The notes beneath the pieces were generated by a model. It was given only the letters and a program-made list of their open reading frames with translations, searched no databases and was not told the origin of the DNA. From contig NZ_LRFG02000001.1 in NCBI RefSeq assembly GCF_001641755.2, positions 372,001-436,000 on the forward strand: DNA of 64,000 nt. The letters are read 5' to 3'. Position 1 is the first letter of the stretch, and every line of letters starts with the position of its first letter. Source of the DNA: Microbulbifer flavimaris (GTDB lineage Bacteria > Pseudomonadota > Gammaproteobacteria > Pseudomonadales > Cellvibrionaceae). The translations under genes and the position numbers were made by a program. Shown one piece after another: positions 27,509 through 37,630 of the stretch.

Positions 27509-28201
27509 ATGAGTGAGACGAGCGACCGCCCGCCGGTGATTACCATCGATGGTCCCAGTGGCTCCGGCAAGGGCACCATCGCCCGGTTGCTGGCAGGCCG
27601 GCTGAACTATGCTCTGCTGGATTCCGGTGCCCTGTATCGGCTGACGGCACTCGCGGCACTGGAGCGGGGCGCTGATTTGACCGATGAGGCGACCCTGACA
27701 GAGATTGCAGCCAACCTCGATATCAGTTTTGAGCTGCGTGACGGCGAAGTGGCCGCGATACTGGCGGGGCGCGATGTGAGTCACGATATCCGCATGGAGC
27801 GGGTCAGCATGGCGGCGTCCAAAGTGGCTGCCATGCCCGGCGTGCGGGCGGCCCTTCTGCAGCGCCAGCGTGACTTCCGCCAGTCTCCCGGTCTGGTGGC
27901 AGACGGGCGCGATATGGGCACCACGGTTTTCCCCGACGCCCCGGTCAAGGTCTTCCTGACCGCCAGCGCCGAGGAGCGTGCCCGGCGTCGGGAGGCCCAG
28001 TTGCGGGAGAAAGGGGTTTCTGTTAGCCTCCGCGACCTGCTGGAGGACATCCGCGCCCGGGACGCCCGGGATATGAACCGCGAAACCTCCCCTCTGGCAC
28101 CTGCCGCGGATGCGGTGGAGCTGGACAGTACCGGTGTTGGCATCGATGAGGTCCTGCACACGGTTTTGCAGCTGGTACGTGAGCGTATCGGCCGCGCCTG
28201 A
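27509..28201 (+). CDS. cmk: cytidylate kinase
   Basis: The P-loop is [18 protein letters not shown], then [16 protein letters not shown] (substrate motif), [16 protein letters not shown], and [12 protein letters not shown] near the C-terminus. It phosphorylates CMP and dCMP. ATG at 27509 gives a typical N-terminus, but a TTG two codons earlier (27503) is at a better 8-base distance from GAGG, so the start is uncertain by two residues. It lies between tyrA-aroA and rpsA, the usual gammaproteobacterial order. Confidence 0.95.
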   Translation: MSETSDRPPVITIDGPSGSGKGTIARLLAGRLNYALLDSGALYRLTALAALERGADLTDEATLTEIAANLDISFELRDGEVAAILAGRDVSHDIRMERVSMAASKVAAMPGVRAALLQRQRDFRQSPGLVADGRDMGTTVFPDAPVKVFLTASAEERARRREAQLREKGVSVSLRDLLEDIRARDARDMNRETSPLAPAADAVELDSTGVGIDEVLHTVLQLVRERIGRA

Positions 28202-28371
28202 AGCGGGCGCAATACAAACTGACTTTTAACGACAGCGGCCGGGATCAGCCAGAATTGCCCGGCCGCTGTTGTAATCCGACCCGCGTACTGGCAGCGCGGT
28301 GGGGCTTGGGCTGGCGGTTGACTACACTTCAACGTTGCCACCGGCTTGAGTCCATATATATAGGTAATGTA

Positions 28372-30051
28372 ATGAGCGAGAGCTTTGCTGATTTATTTGA
28401 AGAGAGCCTGAAAAGCGTAGAGATGGCCCCCGGTTCCATTGTGACCGGTGTGGTAATCGACGTGGACAAAGACTGGGTGACCGTTCACGCGGGCCTGAAG
28501 TCTGAAGGCGTTATCCCCGCTTCCCAGTTCCTGGATGAAAATGGGGAAGTGAACCTGCAAGTGGGCGACGAAGTACAGGTAGCCCTGGAAGCAGTTGAAG
28601 ACGGTTTCGGTGAAACCCGTCTGTCCCGCGAGAAGGCCAAGCGCGCTGAAGCCTGGAAGATCCTCGACGCAGCACACGCTGCCGACGAAGTGGTCAAGGG
28701 TGTTATCAGCGGCAAGGTCAAGGGTGGCTTCACAGTCGACGTTGCCAACATCCGCGCATTCCTGCCGGGCTCCCTGGTTGATGTACGTCCGGTTCGCGAC
28801 ACCGCGCACCTGGAAGGCAAAGAGCTCGAGTTCAAGGTCATCAAGCTGGACGCCAAGCGCAACAACGTGGTCGTATCCCGCCGCGCTGTAATGGAAGCTG
28901 CCAACAGCGAAGAGCGCGAAGCTCTGCTGGCCAGCCTCCAGGAAGGCATGACCATCAAGGGTATCGTCAAGAACCTGACCGACTACGGTGCATTCGTAGA
29001 TCTGGGTGGTATCGACGGCCTGCTGCACATCACCGATATGGCTTGGAAGCGCATCAAGCACCCGAGCGAGATCGTGAACGTTGGCGACGAGATCGACGTA
29101 AAAGTCCTGAAGTTCGACCGCGAGCGCAGCCGTGTATCCTTGGGCCTGAAGCAGCTGGGCGAGGATCCCTGGGTATCCATCAAGCAGCGTTACCCGGAGA
29201 ACAGCCGCGTCAAGGCGACTGTCACCAACCTGACCGACTACGGCTGTTTCGCCGAGCTGGAAGAAGGTGTGGAAGGTCTGGTACACGTTTCCGAGATGGA
29301 CTGGACCAACAAAAACATCCACCCGTCCAAGGTTGTGTCTGTTGGCGACGAGATCGAGGTAATGATCCTGGATATCGACGAAGAGCGTCGTCGTATCTCC
29401 CTGGGTATCAAGCAGTGCCAGGAAAACCCGTGGGATGCCTTCGCGCGTAAATACGCCAAGGGCGACAAGATCTCCGGTAAGATCAAGTCCATCACCGATT
29501 TCGGTATCTTCATCGGTCTGGACGGCAGCATCGATGGTCTGGTACACCTGTCCGACATCTCCTGGAACGAAGCCGGCGAAGAAGCCGTGCGCAAGTTCAA
29601 GAAGGGCGACGAGATCGAGACCGTTATCCTGGGCATCGACTCCGACCGTGAGCGTATCTCCCTGGGTATCAAGCAGCTGGAGTCCGATCCGTTCACTGAC
29701 TACGTGGCCACCAACGACCGCGGTACCATCGTAACCGGTACCATCAAGGAAGTTGACGCCAAGCAGGCGGTCATCACCCTGGCGGACGAAGTGGAAGGTG
29801 TTCTGCGCGCATCCGAAATCAGCCGCGACAAGGTGGAAGACGCTCGCAATGTCCTGAAAGAAGGCGAAGAGGTCGAGGCCAAGATCACCAGCGTGGATCG
29901 CAAGAACCGCGTGATCAGCCTGTCCATCAAGTCCAAAGATCAGGAAGACGAGAAGCAGGCCATGAAGGATCACAGCAAGAAGCAGGCTGAGCAGGTTCAG
30001 CCGGCGACTATCGGTGACCTGATCAAGGCCCAGATGAACAACAAGGACTGA
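28372..30051 (+). CDS. rpsA: 30S ribosomal protein S1
   Basis: 559 residues from ATG at 28372 ([22 protein letters not shown]), with AGG seven bases before. Six S1 RNA-binding repeats occur, the typical unit reading [66 protein letters not shown] lysine-rich tail ends the protein. It binds mRNA on the 30S subunit and is needed for initiation at structured leaders. Two hairpins follow the stop. Confidence 0.97.
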   Translation: MSESFADLFEESLKSVEMAPGSIVTGVVIDVDKDWVTVHAGLKSEGVIPASQFLDENGEVNLQVGDEVQVALEAVEDGFGETRLSREKAKRAEAWKILDAAHAADEVVKGVISGKVKGGFTVDVANIRAFLPGSLVDVRPVRDTAHLEGKELEFKVIKLDAKRNNVVVSRRAVMEAANSEEREALLASLQEGMTIKGIVKNLTDYGAFVDLGGIDGLLHITDMAWKRIKHPSEIVNVGDEIDVKVLKFDRERSRVSLGLKQLGEDPWVSIKQRYPENSRVKATVTNLTDYGCFAELEEGVEGLVHVSEMDWTNKNIHPSKVVSVGDEIEVMILDIDEERRRISLGIKQCQENPWDAFARKYAKGDKISGKIKSITDFGIFIGLDGSIDGLVHLSDISWNEAGEEAVRKFKKGDEIETVILGIDSDRERISLGIKQLESDPFTDYVATNDRGTIVTGTIKEVDAKQAVITLADEVEGVLRASEISRDKVEDARNVLKEGEEVEAKITSVDRKNRVISLSIKSKDQEDEKQAMKDHSKKQAEQVQPATIGDLIKAQMNNKD

Positions 30052-30071
30052 TAGTTTTTCGTTGTTACAAG

Positions 30072-30131
30072 CCCCAGATTGATTGTCTGGGGTAATTCGA
30101 AAGCCGGACCGGGGTTGCCCAGTCCGGCTTT
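30072..30131 (+). terminator. tandem hairpins, probable terminator of rpsA
   Basis: CCCCAGA (30072-30078) pairs with TCTGGGG (30086-30092); AAAGCCGGAC (30100-30109) pairs perfectly with GTCCGGCTTT (30122-30131), followed by CTATTAG. The U-tract is short, so termination may be partial and allow some transcription into ihfB. Confidence 0.65.
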
Positions 30132-30193
30132 CTATTAGATGATTGCCGCTCTAATCTAGAATAATCAATGACTTACACAAGGTTGCGGGGCGC

Positions 30194-30502
30194 ATGACCA
30201 AGTCCGAACTGATCGAAAGGATCGCGTTGAGGCTGGACCAGCTGCCAGTGAAGGATGTGGAGCTGGCCGTCAAAGTGATGTTGGATTCCATGTCCGATGT
30301 CCTCTCCCAGGGGGAGCGCATCGAGATTCGCGGCTTTGGCAGTTTTTCCCTGCATTACCGGGCACCGCGCACCGGGCGCAACCCCAAGACCGGGGATGCG
30401 GTGCAGCTGGCGGGCAAGTATGTGCCCCATTTCAAGCCGGGTAAGGAACTGCGTGACCGGGTGAACCGGAGCATGCAAGACGAGACGGTAACCGAGGTAT
30501 GA
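30194..30502 (+). CDS. ihfB: integration host factor subunit beta
   Basis: 102 residues of the HU/IHF fold: [14 protein letters not shown], the arm with [25 protein letters not shown] (intercalating proline in NPKTG), and [13 protein letters not shown]. With IhfA (encoded at 47232) it forms the heterodimer that bends DNA by about 160 degrees. In gammaproteobacteria ihfB follows rpsA, as here. Confidence 0.95.
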   Translation: MTKSELIERIALRLDQLPVKDVELAVKVMLDSMSDVLSQGERIEIRGFGSFSLHYRAPRTGRNPKTGDAVQLAGKYVPHFKPGKELRDRVNRSMQDETVTEV

Positions 30503-30603
30503 TGCGCCGCCTCCCGACGGCGACGACTCCGATGGCCTGCCAGAGGTTTTGGCCGGGCTAAAGTTCTGAGAGAATCACTCCTTCCTGCAGGTGGAGGTCG
30601 ACC

Positions 30604-30912
30604 TTGTCTTTCTTACGCTGGTTATTGCGTCTTTTTTACGGCGTGCTGGCACTTCTCTGTATTGCCATTGGCGTCTACTTCGCGGTGGACAATCCTCAGC
30701 TGATCACACCCAGCTTTATCGGGCATGCCATGCCGGAGGGCAGTGTGGGCTTCTGGTTGATCGGCGCGCTGTTGGTCGGTGTGTTGCTCGGCTTTATTGT
30801 CAGTCTGCTGCCTTTCTACGGCGAGCGCCGGCGGGCTCGAGGGCTGGAGCGCCAGTTGCATCGCACTGAACAGGAACTCTACACGGTGCGTCGCAAGGTC
30901 TCCGGAGACTAA
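30604..30912 (+). CDS. lapA: LapA-family inner-membrane protein (DUF1049)
   Basis: 102 residues starting with TTG at 30604, six bases after a strong GGAGG. Two membrane segments are visible (FYGVLALLCIAIGVYFAV and FWLIGALLVGVLLGFIVSL), with a positive, coiled C-terminal tail (RRRARGLERQLHRTEQEL). LapA and LapB together control LPS assembly and LpxC turnover in Escherichia coli. The lapB start codon overlaps the end of this gene. Confidence 0.9.
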   Translation: MSFLRWLLRLFYGVLALLCIAIGVYFAVDNPQLITPSFIGHAMPEGSVGFWLIGALLVGVLLGFIVSLLPFYGERRRARGLERQLHRTEQELYTVRRKVSGD

Positions 30913-30913
30913 C

Positions 30914-32107
30914 TTGGCCGATCTCACTTTCTTCTTCTTCCTGCTTGCCGCCATTGCCATTGGGTGGTTGCTCGGGCGCAGGAGTGTCAAGAAAAAGAAG
31001 CCGGACTGCAGCGAGCAGCAGCAGTCGCTGGCACGTTCTTATGCCCAGGGGCTCAACTATCTCCTCAATGAGCGTCACGGTGACGCCATCGACAAGTTTA
31101 TCGATTCGCTGGAAGTCAGCAGCGCTACCTTTGACACGCACCTTGCGCTGGGGAACCTGCTGCGCAAGCGCGGCGAGCACGATCAGGCGATACGTGTGCA
31201 CCAGAACCTGCTGGCGCGGCCCAGCCTGGCGCGGGCCAGCCAGCAAAAAGCCCAGCTGGAACTGGCCCGGGACTATATCGCCGCCGGCTGGCTGGATCGG
31301 GCAGAGCGGTTGCTGCAGGAGCTGGTGGAAACATCATCGGACCTGCGCAATACCAGTCTGGAGCACCTGGTCGAGGTCTACCGGGATGAGCGCGAATGGG
31401 CCAAGGCCATTCATGCAGTGAACCTCCTGCACGGCCGTCGCTTCAAGCGGCTCTCCTCTGAGTGGGCGCCGGTACAGGCGCACTTCTGCTGTGAACTGGC
31501 CGAGGAGGCAATTTCCGGCAAGGACTACCTCAGCGCCCGCAAGCATATCGACTCGGCGCTGGGTTACGACCGCAACTCGGTGCGGGCCTGCCTGCTATGG
31601 GGCAGGCTGGAGTACCAGCTCGGTCGCCCACAAGAGGCGATCAAAGTCCTGCAGAGGATTCCCAAACAGAACCCGGACTATATTCCCGAGATTCTGGATC
31701 TGCTGATTACTAGCTACGAGGCAGTCGGGGATGAGGCGGGGCTGGACACTTACCTTGAAGCCCTGTTGCGCGAGCATCCTTCCAATAGCGTGCTGATCGC
31801 TCTGACCGAGCGCATCCACCAGCAGCGCAGTGAGGCAGAGGCTGCCGCTTTTATGGGTAAACAGCTGGCCCTGCGGCCGTCATTACGTGGCCTCGGGCAC
31901 TTTCTCGACCTGCATATCGATAGCACCCAGGGCAGGGCGCGGGAGAATCTCTCGCTGCTGAAGACCCTGGTAGACCAGTTGATTGCCAGTCGCCCCCACT
32001 ATCGTTGCAGCAATTGCGGCTTCTCCGGCAACCAGCTCCACTGGCTCTGTCCCAGCTGCAAGAGCTGGGACACTGTGCGGTCGGTGAAAGGTGTCGAAGG
32101 CGAATAG
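30914..32107 (+). CDS. lapB: LapB (YciM), LPS assembly/LpxC-regulating TPR protein
   Basis: 397 residues from TTG at 30914, with GGAG six bases before it, one base after the lapA stop. An N-terminal membrane helix ([16 protein letters not shown]) is followed by tetratricopeptide-type helices ([45 protein letters not shown]) and a C-terminal rubredoxin-like metal site ([18 protein letters not shown]). E. coli LapB is 389 residues with the same layout. It recruits FtsH to degrade LpxC, limiting lipid A synthesis. Confidence 0.94.
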   Translation: MADLTFFFFLLAAIAIGWLLGRRSVKKKKPDCSEQQQSLARSYAQGLNYLLNERHGDAIDKFIDSLEVSSATFDTHLALGNLLRKRGEHDQAIRVHQNLLARPSLARASQQKAQLELARDYIAAGWLDRAERLLQELVETSSDLRNTSLEHLVEVYRDEREWAKAIHAVNLLHGRRFKRLSSEWAPVQAHFCCELAEEAISGKDYLSARKHIDSALGYDRNSVRACLLWGRLEYQLGRPQEAIKVLQRIPKQNPDYIPEILDLLITSYEAVGDEAGLDTYLEALLREHPSNSVLIALTERIHQQRSEAEAAAFMGKQLALRPSLRGLGHFLDLHIDSTQGRARENLSLLKTLVDQLIASRPHYRCSNCGFSGNQLHWLCPSCKSWDTVRSVKGVEGE

Positions 32108-32172
32108 GCACCGGTGATCGCTACCCACAGACACAACTGAATTGCTTTATCCCGCACCAGAGAGGTATCTCC

Positions 32173-32880
32173 TTGCAAGACAAAGTCTCATCCCCGGTCA
32201 TCGTTGCACTGGATTACGATAACGCTGAAGCTGCCCTGGCGATGGCGGAAAAGCTGGATCCGGCGCTCTGTCGGGTGAAAGTTGGCAAGGAACTGTTCAC
32301 GATTGCCGGCCCCGACGTCGTGCGGCAACTGGTGAGTAAAGGTTTCGAAGTTTTTCTGGATCTCAAGTTTCATGATATCCCCAACACAGTGGCCGCGGCG
32401 GTGCGCGCGGCAGCTGAGCTGGGAGTGTGGATGGTGAACGTACACGCCAGCGGGGGCTCGCGCATGATGAAGGCGGCTGGCGAGGCACTTGAGCCCTTCG
32501 GCGATCAGCGTCCACTGTTGATCGGGGTGACAGTCCTGACCAGCACGGCACCGGAGGAGCTGGCAGAGGCCGGCGTTACCCGACCGCTGCGGGAGCAGGT
32601 ACAGGCGTTGGCAGCGCTGGCGAAGGCCAGTGGTCTGGACGGTGTCGTGTGCTCCGCGCAGGAGGCTGAAACCCTGCGCGCTGAGTGTGGCCAGGACTTC
32701 GCCCTGGTGACACCGGGGATTCGCCCTGAGGGATCGGCGGCGGACGATCAGCGACGGATCGTTACCCCGGCCCAGGCCCTGGAGTGGGGATCCACCTACC
32801 TGGTCATCGGCCGTCCGATTACCGCTGCCCCGGACCCGGTGGCGGCCCTGGAGAAAATCATAGCTGAGCTTGGAAGCTGA
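32173..32880 (+). CDS. pyrF: orotidine 5'-phosphate decarboxylase
   Basis: 235 residues from TTG at 32173, seven bases after GAGG; the alternative in-frame ATG lies in the middle of the first conserved strand. The catalytic DxKxxDI motif is [16 protein letters not shown], with VKVGKELF earlier and TPGIRPEG near the C-terminus. It makes UMP from OMP, the last step of pyrimidine synthesis. pyrF following lapB is the E. coli order too. Confidence 0.95.
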   Translation: MQDKVSSPVIVALDYDNAEAALAMAEKLDPALCRVKVGKELFTIAGPDVVRQLVSKGFEVFLDLKFHDIPNTVAAAVRAAAELGVWMVNVHASGGSRMMKAAGEALEPFGDQRPLLIGVTVLTSTAPEELAEAGVTRPLREQVQALAALAKASGLDGVVCSAQEAETLRAECGQDFALVTPGIRPEGSAADDQRRIVTPAQALEWGSTYLVIGRPITAAPDPVAALEKIIAELGS

Positions 32881-33013
32881 TCTGACCTGTAATGGCGTGT
32901 AATCAATTGGCGCCCCAGCGGTCGCGTCAAGCTGGTAGAGTGGGCGCGTTTGGGGAAGTAGAAGCAGTCCCGACGTCACAATAACGAACCACAACGTCAT
33001 TGGGAGTCAGCTT

Positions 33014-33322
33014 ATGAAAGCCCTTCGTTTACCACTGATCGCCATCGTTACCGCATTCTTCCTCGCCCTGTCGGGCGCCGGCGCTTTCGCAGAGGATGGC
33101 CAGGCCAAGGATGTCGAGATGGCCTCGGTCACCGTCAACCTGAATAGCGCCACCGCCGAGGAGCTGGCGGAAAAGCTTGTTGGTGTCGGCGAGGTGCGCG
33201 CCAGGGAGATTGTCCAGTATCGCGAGGAGCACGGACCGTTTTCCTCGGTGGAGCAACTGCTCGAGGTGAAGGGGGTCGGTATGGCGACCCTGGATAAGAA
33301 CCGCGCCCGGATTCAGCTGTAG
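33014..33322 (+). CDS. ComEA-like helix-hairpin-helix protein
   Basis: 102 residues: a signal peptide (LIAIVTAFFLALSGAGAFA) and a C-terminal DNA-binding helix-hairpin-helix pair (VNLNSATAEELAEKLVGVGEVRAREIVQYR; LLEVKGVGMATL). The ComEA family binds DNA in the periplasm in transformable bacteria; small exported copies also occur in species without known competence, so the role is uncertain. GGGAG precedes the ATG. No other competence gene is nearby. Confidence 0.88.
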   Translation: MKALRLPLIAIVTAFFLALSGAGAFAEDGQAKDVEMASVTVNLNSATAEELAEKLVGVGEVRAREIVQYREEHGPFSSVEQLLEVKGVGMATLDKNRARIQL

Positions 33323-33330
33323 GGCGTAAA

Positions 33331-33377
33331 GCGGACACAGTCGGCAGTTCCCGGCGGAGCGGTCGGCTAGTGTCCGC
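33331..33377 (+). other. long-range inverted repeat between comEA-like gene and the epimerase gene
   Basis: GCGGACAC (33331-33338) and GTGTCCGC (33370-33377) are perfect complements 31 bases apart. There is no T-run. It may fold into a leader structure for the epimerase mRNA; function not shown. Confidence 0.35.
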
Positions 33378-33423
33378 ATATTGGATCTGGAACTTTCAAA
33401 GTACAGAAGGGTGTATAAGACAA

Positions 33424-34350
33424 ATGGCGCGATGGGTGGTTTTTGGCGGCACTGGGTATATTGGTTCTGCCCTCTGCAAGCAGCTCGTCGCTCAGGGGGA
33501 CACCGTCATTTCTGTCTCCCGAGCCAAAAGTGGGCCCGATGGCTGTGACCATCGCACCGTGGATTTGGCTGAAGTCACCGACTTCGACGCTCTCCTCCGC
33601 CCGGGAGATAACGTCGTTTACGCAGGGGGACTCGCCAGCCGCAAAAGCTGTGAGCGTTCTCCGGAATTGGCAAAGAGGTTAAATTGCGAGTGCCCGCTGG
33701 CGATTTTGCGTGTGGCTGAAGCGGCCGCGGCCAACTCCTTTACTTATCTCTCCAGCGTGAAGGCGCTGACACCTCCTGCCGGGGTGATCGCCTGCGAAAC
33801 TACTGGCCAGCCGGCGACGGATGCCTATGGTCACAGCAAATGGTGTGCCGAGCAGCATATCCTCTCAACGCGCGGTACATGCCGAGTCAACGTGATTCGG
33901 CCGGCGGTGGTCTACGGTGACGCCCAGTCTGGTGTCCAGGCAAGTAACAGCGCTGGAAAAATACATTCTCTCTTGCGGTTATTGGGCCGCAGTTTGACCG
34001 TGTTGCCGTCAAGCGGCAGACGCACGGTGGTGCACATCGACGATCTTGTGGCGGCCATCCTGGCTGTAGCAGGGAATTCTCTGTGTGATCGCCAGGTTTA
34101 CATCGCTGCAGAGCCTCGTTTTTACGATGTCGGCTCGATTGCCTCAGCCCTTAGTGGTCGTCAAATCCGGACAAGTCGAAGGCTGACGCGCTGGTTGCTC
34201 TCCCCGCTGCGTCCGTTGGCTTCTTTGCCGGCTGCTCGCCGCCTTCTTGAGGTAGAGCGGTGTGAGCTCTATAGTGCAGCGCGTCTTCGAGCGGCCCTGC
34301 ATTGGCGGGCCCATGCGCGCTATAGCGATTATTTACGAGGTGGAGTGTGA
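33424..34350 (+). CDS. NAD-dependent epimerase/dehydratase (extended SDR)
   Basis: 308 residues from ATG at 33424. The nucleotide-binding loop is VVFGGTGYIGSALCKQL, the catalytic region has Ser in YLSSVKAL and Tyr-Lys in DAYGHSKWCAEQHIL, and VVHIDDLVAAIL is a family marker. It should interconvert or dehydrate a nucleotide sugar. It ends by overlapping the GTG of the WecA-type gene by four bases (GTGA), so it is translationally coupled to it. A GTG at 33370 is a less likely start. Confidence 0.85.
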   Translation: MARWVVFGGTGYIGSALCKQLVAQGDTVISVSRAKSGPDGCDHRTVDLAEVTDFDALLRPGDNVVYAGGLASRKSCERSPELAKRLNCECPLAILRVAEAAAANSFTYLSSVKALTPPAGVIACETTGQPATDAYGHSKWCAEQHILSTRGTCRVNVIRPAVVYGDAQSGVQASNSAGKIHSLLRLLGRSLTVLPSSGRRTVVHIDDLVAAILAVAGNSLCDRQVYIAAEPRFYDVGSIASALSGRQIRTSRRLTRWLLSPLRPLASLPAARRLLEVERCELYSAARLRAALHWRAHARYSDYLRGGV

Positions 34351-35249
34351 CGGGTACAGAGGGGCTGCCCTTGGCCGACTGGGGCCTGCCGATGGTGTTG
34401 GCGGCAGCGGTGAGTCTGGGCACTATTGGGTTGCTGTTGTCCAAGCTGTTCGAATTCGCGCTGGATGTGCCCAATCACCGCTCCCTCCACTCTGCGCCGG
34501 TGCCGCGCACCGGCGGCTGGGCAATGATTGCCGGCATGGCGGCCGCTCTGGCCGCCAGCCCGCTGGCCTTTGTGCCGGCGCTTGCCGCGGCTTTTTTTCT
34601 GCTGATTGCTGTTTCCGCCGTGGATGATCTTCGCAGCGTGTCCGCCCGCGTGCGATTTGCGGTGCATTTGCTCTCGGTTTCGCTTCTGTTGCTTGCGCTT
34701 CCAGAGACGCTGAGCTGGTGGTGGTATCCATTCCTGCTGATCGGCGGGGTCTGGGTGATTAACCTGTACAATTTTATGGATGGCATGGACGGTTTCGCCG
34801 GCAGCATGACTGTTTTCGGGTTTGCGACCCTCGGTCTAGTGAGTGCTTGGCGCGGTCATGGCGAGTTGGCGGGAATCTGTGCGCTTTTGGTTGTCTGTGC
34901 ACTGGTGTTCCTGCGTTACAATTGGCCGCCTGCTCGCATCTTCCTGGGGGATGCTGGTTCCACGACGCTTGGGCTGGCCGCTTTTGCTATCAGTCTGTAC
35001 GGCTGGCTGGAGGGGGTTTTTGGCCTGCTGGTGCCGCTCATTGCATTTTCGCCTTTCTGGCTGGACGCAACAGTGACTCTGGCGAGGCGGGTGTTGAGTG
35101 GCCAGCGCTGGTGGGAGGCCCACCGGGAGCACTGGTACCAGCGGGCTGCGCTGCGATTTGGGGTGCGTCGTGCCTTGTTGGTGGAATTTACAGTGATGGG
35201 GTTGGCGTCAGTGATGGCGCTGTCTGCTGTAGCAGTAGGGTTGGCCTGA
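34347..35249 (+). CDS. MraY/WecA/WbpL-type polyprenyl-phosphate sugar-1-phosphate transferase
   Basis: 300 residues, about ten membrane segments. Landmark motifs: AVDDLRSVSARVRF (Mg-binding DD), NLYNFMDGMDGFAG, FLGDAGSTTLG, and a C-terminal HREHWYQRA. It starts surface glycan assembly by moving a sugar-1-phosphate onto undecaprenyl phosphate. GTG start with GAGG seven bases upstream, overlapping the epimerase stop. This and the WbpM-like gene downstream form an O-antigen/capsule initiation pair as in Pseudomonas. Confidence 0.9.
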   Translation: MTGTEGLPLADWGLPMVLAAAVSLGTIGLLLSKLFEFALDVPNHRSLHSAPVPRTGGWAMIAGMAAALAASPLAFVPALAAAFFLLIAVSAVDDLRSVSARVRFAVHLLSVSLLLLALPETLSWWWYPFLLIGGVWVINLYNFMDGMDGFAGSMTVFGFATLGLVSAWRGHGELAGICALLVVCALVFLRYNWPPARIFLGDAGSTTLGLAAFAISLYGWLEGVFGLLVPLIAFSPFWLDATVTLARRVLSGQRWWEAHREHWYQRAALRFGVRRALLVEFTVMGLASVMALSAVAVGLA

Positions 35250-35312
35250 AAAAGGCCTGATTGAGGAGTAACTTCGCTACTGGGGGCGAAGTGAGGGATA
35301 ACCAAACGGGGG

Positions 35313-37274
35313 ATGGCTGTGAAGCGAGTCATGCGCACAGTGCATAAAAACTACAAGCCGGCGCTGATGGTGGGTTTCGACCTGCTGATGCTGACTGTTG
35401 CCTTCGTCTCCGCGATGACGATCCGGTGGAACAGTACCTCCCAGCTCATGGAGAGAGAGGTGCTGCTCTGCCTCGCGTTCACTCTTGGCTCAAGCAGTTT
35501 TATTTTCCTTCGCCTCGGCCTGTATCGCACCGTCATTCGCTATATGGGGCAGCAGGCATTGGTCGCTGTGCTCCAGGGTGTGACCGCGTCCGCGGTGGTG
35601 CTGGCGGTGGCTTCCTATCTTACCTATGCGGGTGTTCCCCGTTCGGTCCCCGTTATCTACTGGTGCTTTGCCCTGATTGCTGTCGGTGGGTCCCGCTGGC
35701 TGGTGCGGATCTATTACCAGATGGCCCTGGAAATCCACAAGACCCGGGTCGCCATCTACGGAGCCGGCACGGCGGGGCTGCAGCTGTATAAAGCACTGGT
35801 GCACGGGGAGGTCTACAAGCCGGTAGCTTTCTTCGACGACAATGCCTCCAAGCAGAACACCCTGATTGACGGCGTGCTGGTCTACAACCCGGGCGATATC
35901 CTCGATATCGTCGCAGAGCGCGATATCTCCGAGATCCTCCTTGCCATGCCGGCTGTGCCCAAGCGGCGGCGCCGGGAAATTACCAAGGGGCTGCGCGACA
36001 GAGGGCTGGTGGTCAAGGTAATCCCGGGGCTGGAGGAGCTGGTCGATGGAGCGGGGCGGGGCACCGCCGATGTTTCGCAGATTTACGAAAACGTTTTGGG
36101 GCGGGCGCCGGTGGAACCGGAGAGATCGCTGGTTGCGTCCTCCATCAGTGGCAAGACCGTACTGGTGACGGGTGCGGGCGGCTCCATTGGTTCCGAGCTG
36201 TGTCGGCAGATTGTCCAGTGGGCGCCGGTCCACCTCGTTCTGGTGGAGTCCTCCGAATATGCGATCTATCAGATCGAGCGTGAGCTTTACCAGATCCAGC
36301 AGGACGAAGGATTGCAGGTCCCTGTGACGACGCTGCTGGGTGATGTGCGGGATCGCGCGCGGATGGCAGAGATTATCGAGAGCTTCTCGGTCCAGACCAT
36401 TTACCATGCCGCGGCCTATAAACACGTGCCCCTCGTTGAGCAGAATGTCGTCCTCGGAGCGGAGAACAATATCCTCGGTACCCTGGCGGTGCTGGAGGCG
36501 GCCGAGGCATTTGGGGTGGAGCAATTTGTGCTCATCTCCACTGATAAGGCGGTGCGCCCCACCAATGTCATGGGGGCGACCAAGCGCTTTGCGGAGCTGA
36601 TCTGCCAGGATTTCGGTCGGCGTTTTGGCCGCACGCGGGTCTGTATGGTGCGGTTCGGCAACGTACTGGGCTCCTCGGGCTCGGTGATTCCGCTGTTTAC
36701 GGACCAGATTAATGCGGGTGGGCCGGTTACTGTCACCCATCCCAAAGTCACCCGCTACTTTATGACTATTCCCGAGGCTGCCCAGCTGGTGCTCCAGGCG
36801 GGCAGTATGGGGCGCAATGGCGAGGTGTTTGTGCTGGACATGGGCGAGCCGGTGCGTATCTATGACCTGGCCCGCCGCCTGATTCAGATTATGGGGCATA
36901 CGGTCCGGGACGAGGAGAACCCTGAGGGGGACATCGAGATCCAGGTCACGGGTCTGCGCCCGGGTGAAAAGCTCTATGAGGAGTTGCTGCTGGGAGACAG
37001 TGTTGCTGGCACTGATCACCCCATGATTATGCGAGCCGAGGAAGAGCGGCTCACTAGCGAGCGGTTGCAGGTACTGGTTGGTGAGCTGCGAGAGGCCTGT
37101 GTCAGGCACGACTGTGAGGAGGTGCACCGGGTTCTGCGGGAGGCGGTCCAGGATTATGCGCCGAAGCAACATTTGGTGGACGCAGTCTGGGCTCAGCAGC
37201 GACAGCCGAAAGCACTGCCGCGCACGGGCCAGGTTGAGCGCCTGCCGACAGCGCGGGACACCGAAACAGGATGA
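35313..37274 (+). CDS. WbpM/CapD-type nucleotide-sugar 4,6-dehydratase, membrane-bound
   Basis: 653 residues. Four membrane helices at the N-terminus (LMLTVAFVSAMTI; SSFIFLRLGLYR), then a CoA-binding-like Rossmann part (AIYGAGTAGLQLYKALV), then the SDR domain (VLVTGAGGSIGSELCRQI; AAYKHVPLVE; TDKAVRPTNVMGATKRFA). The Tyr of the normal YxxxK is Met (MGATK), as in WbpM and FlaA1. It converts UDP-GlcNAc to a 4-keto-6-deoxy sugar for O-antigen. A terminator follows at 37302. Confidence 0.92.
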   Translation: MAVKRVMRTVHKNYKPALMVGFDLLMLTVAFVSAMTIRWNSTSQLMEREVLLCLAFTLGSSSFIFLRLGLYRTVIRYMGQQALVAVLQGVTASAVVLAVASYLTYAGVPRSVPVIYWCFALIAVGGSRWLVRIYYQMALEIHKTRVAIYGAGTAGLQLYKALVHGEVYKPVAFFDDNASKQNTLIDGVLVYNPGDILDIVAERDISEILLAMPAVPKRRRREITKGLRDRGLVVKVIPGLEELVDGAGRGTADVSQIYENVLGRAPVEPERSLVASSISGKTVLVTGAGGSIGSELCRQIVQWAPVHLVLVESSEYAIYQIERELYQIQQDEGLQVPVTTLLGDVRDRARMAEIIESFSVQTIYHAAAYKHVPLVEQNVVLGAENNILGTLAVLEAAEAFGVEQFVLISTDKAVRPTNVMGATKRFAELICQDFGRRFGRTRVCMVRFGNVLGSSGSVIPLFTDQINAGGPVTVTHPKVTRYFMTIPEAAQLVLQAGSMGRNGEVFVLDMGEPVRIYDLARRLIQIMGHTVRDEENPEGDIEIQVTGLRPGEKLYEELLLGDSVAGTDHPMIMRAEEERLTSERLQVLVGELREACVRHDCEEVHRVLREAVQDYAPKQHLVDAVWAQQRQPKALPRTGQVERLPTARDTETG

Positions 37275-37301
37275 GCTCCAGTTTGATCCCCCCCCTCAAA
37301 T

Positions 37302-37337
37302 AAAAAGGCCCCTCAGCTCTCGTTGGGGGGCCTTTTT
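37302..37337 (+). terminator. intrinsic terminator after the WbpM-like gene
   Basis: AAAAAGGCCCC (37302-37312) pairs with GGGGCCTTTTT (37327-37337) across a 14-base loop. The A and T runs make it usable on either strand. The 105 bases to the next hairpin show nothing recognisable. Confidence 0.85.
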
Positions 37338-37442
37338 GCTATCTGGTTTCTCCGTTCACCAACCATAGATTGTTGGCGTTGGGCTGAACACTGGATGTGC
37401 CGTCGAAGGTGTTTGCTTTATCCGGTCAGTGGGACCGCAAAC

Positions 37443-37473
37443 AAAAAAGCCCCTAGCTTTAGCTAGGGGCTTT
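37443..37473 (-). terminator. intrinsic terminator of tRNA-Asn
   Basis: A 13-pair perfect stem (AAAGCCCCTAGCT with AGCTAGGGGCTTT, 2-base loop); read on the minus strand it ends in six T. It lies seven bases past the tRNA 3' end. Confidence 0.88.
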
Positions 37474-37479
37474 CGTATT

Positions 37480-37555
37480 TGGCTCCGCCTGCTGGGCTCG
37501 AACCAGCGACCCAATGATTAACAGTCATTTGCTCTACCAACTGAGCTAAGGCGGA
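37480..37555 (-). tRNA. tRNA-Asn (GTT)
   Basis: Reading the minus strand, TCCGCCT pairs with the 3' GGCGGA side, the anticodon loop is CTGTTAA with anticodon GTT, the T-loop is GGTTCGAGCCC, and CCA is encoded at 37482-37480. All four arms form. Length 76. Confidence 0.97.
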
Positions 37556-37603
37556 ATTTCTTAGCGGCGGGCTTGTGTGCCGTGCCGTTCAGATGGCGCG
37601 TAT

Positions 37604-37630
37604 ATTATAGGCGGCCCCCGGGGTCGTCAA
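37604..37630 (-). promoter_or_regulatory. sigma-70 promoter of tRNA-Asn
   Basis: On the minus strand TTGACG (37630-37625) is followed by a TATAAT-type box (37609-37604); the spacer is 15 bases to TATAAT or 17 to TAATAT. A GC-rich start region (ACGCGCC) follows, as in stringently controlled stable-RNA promoters. Confidence 0.6.
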
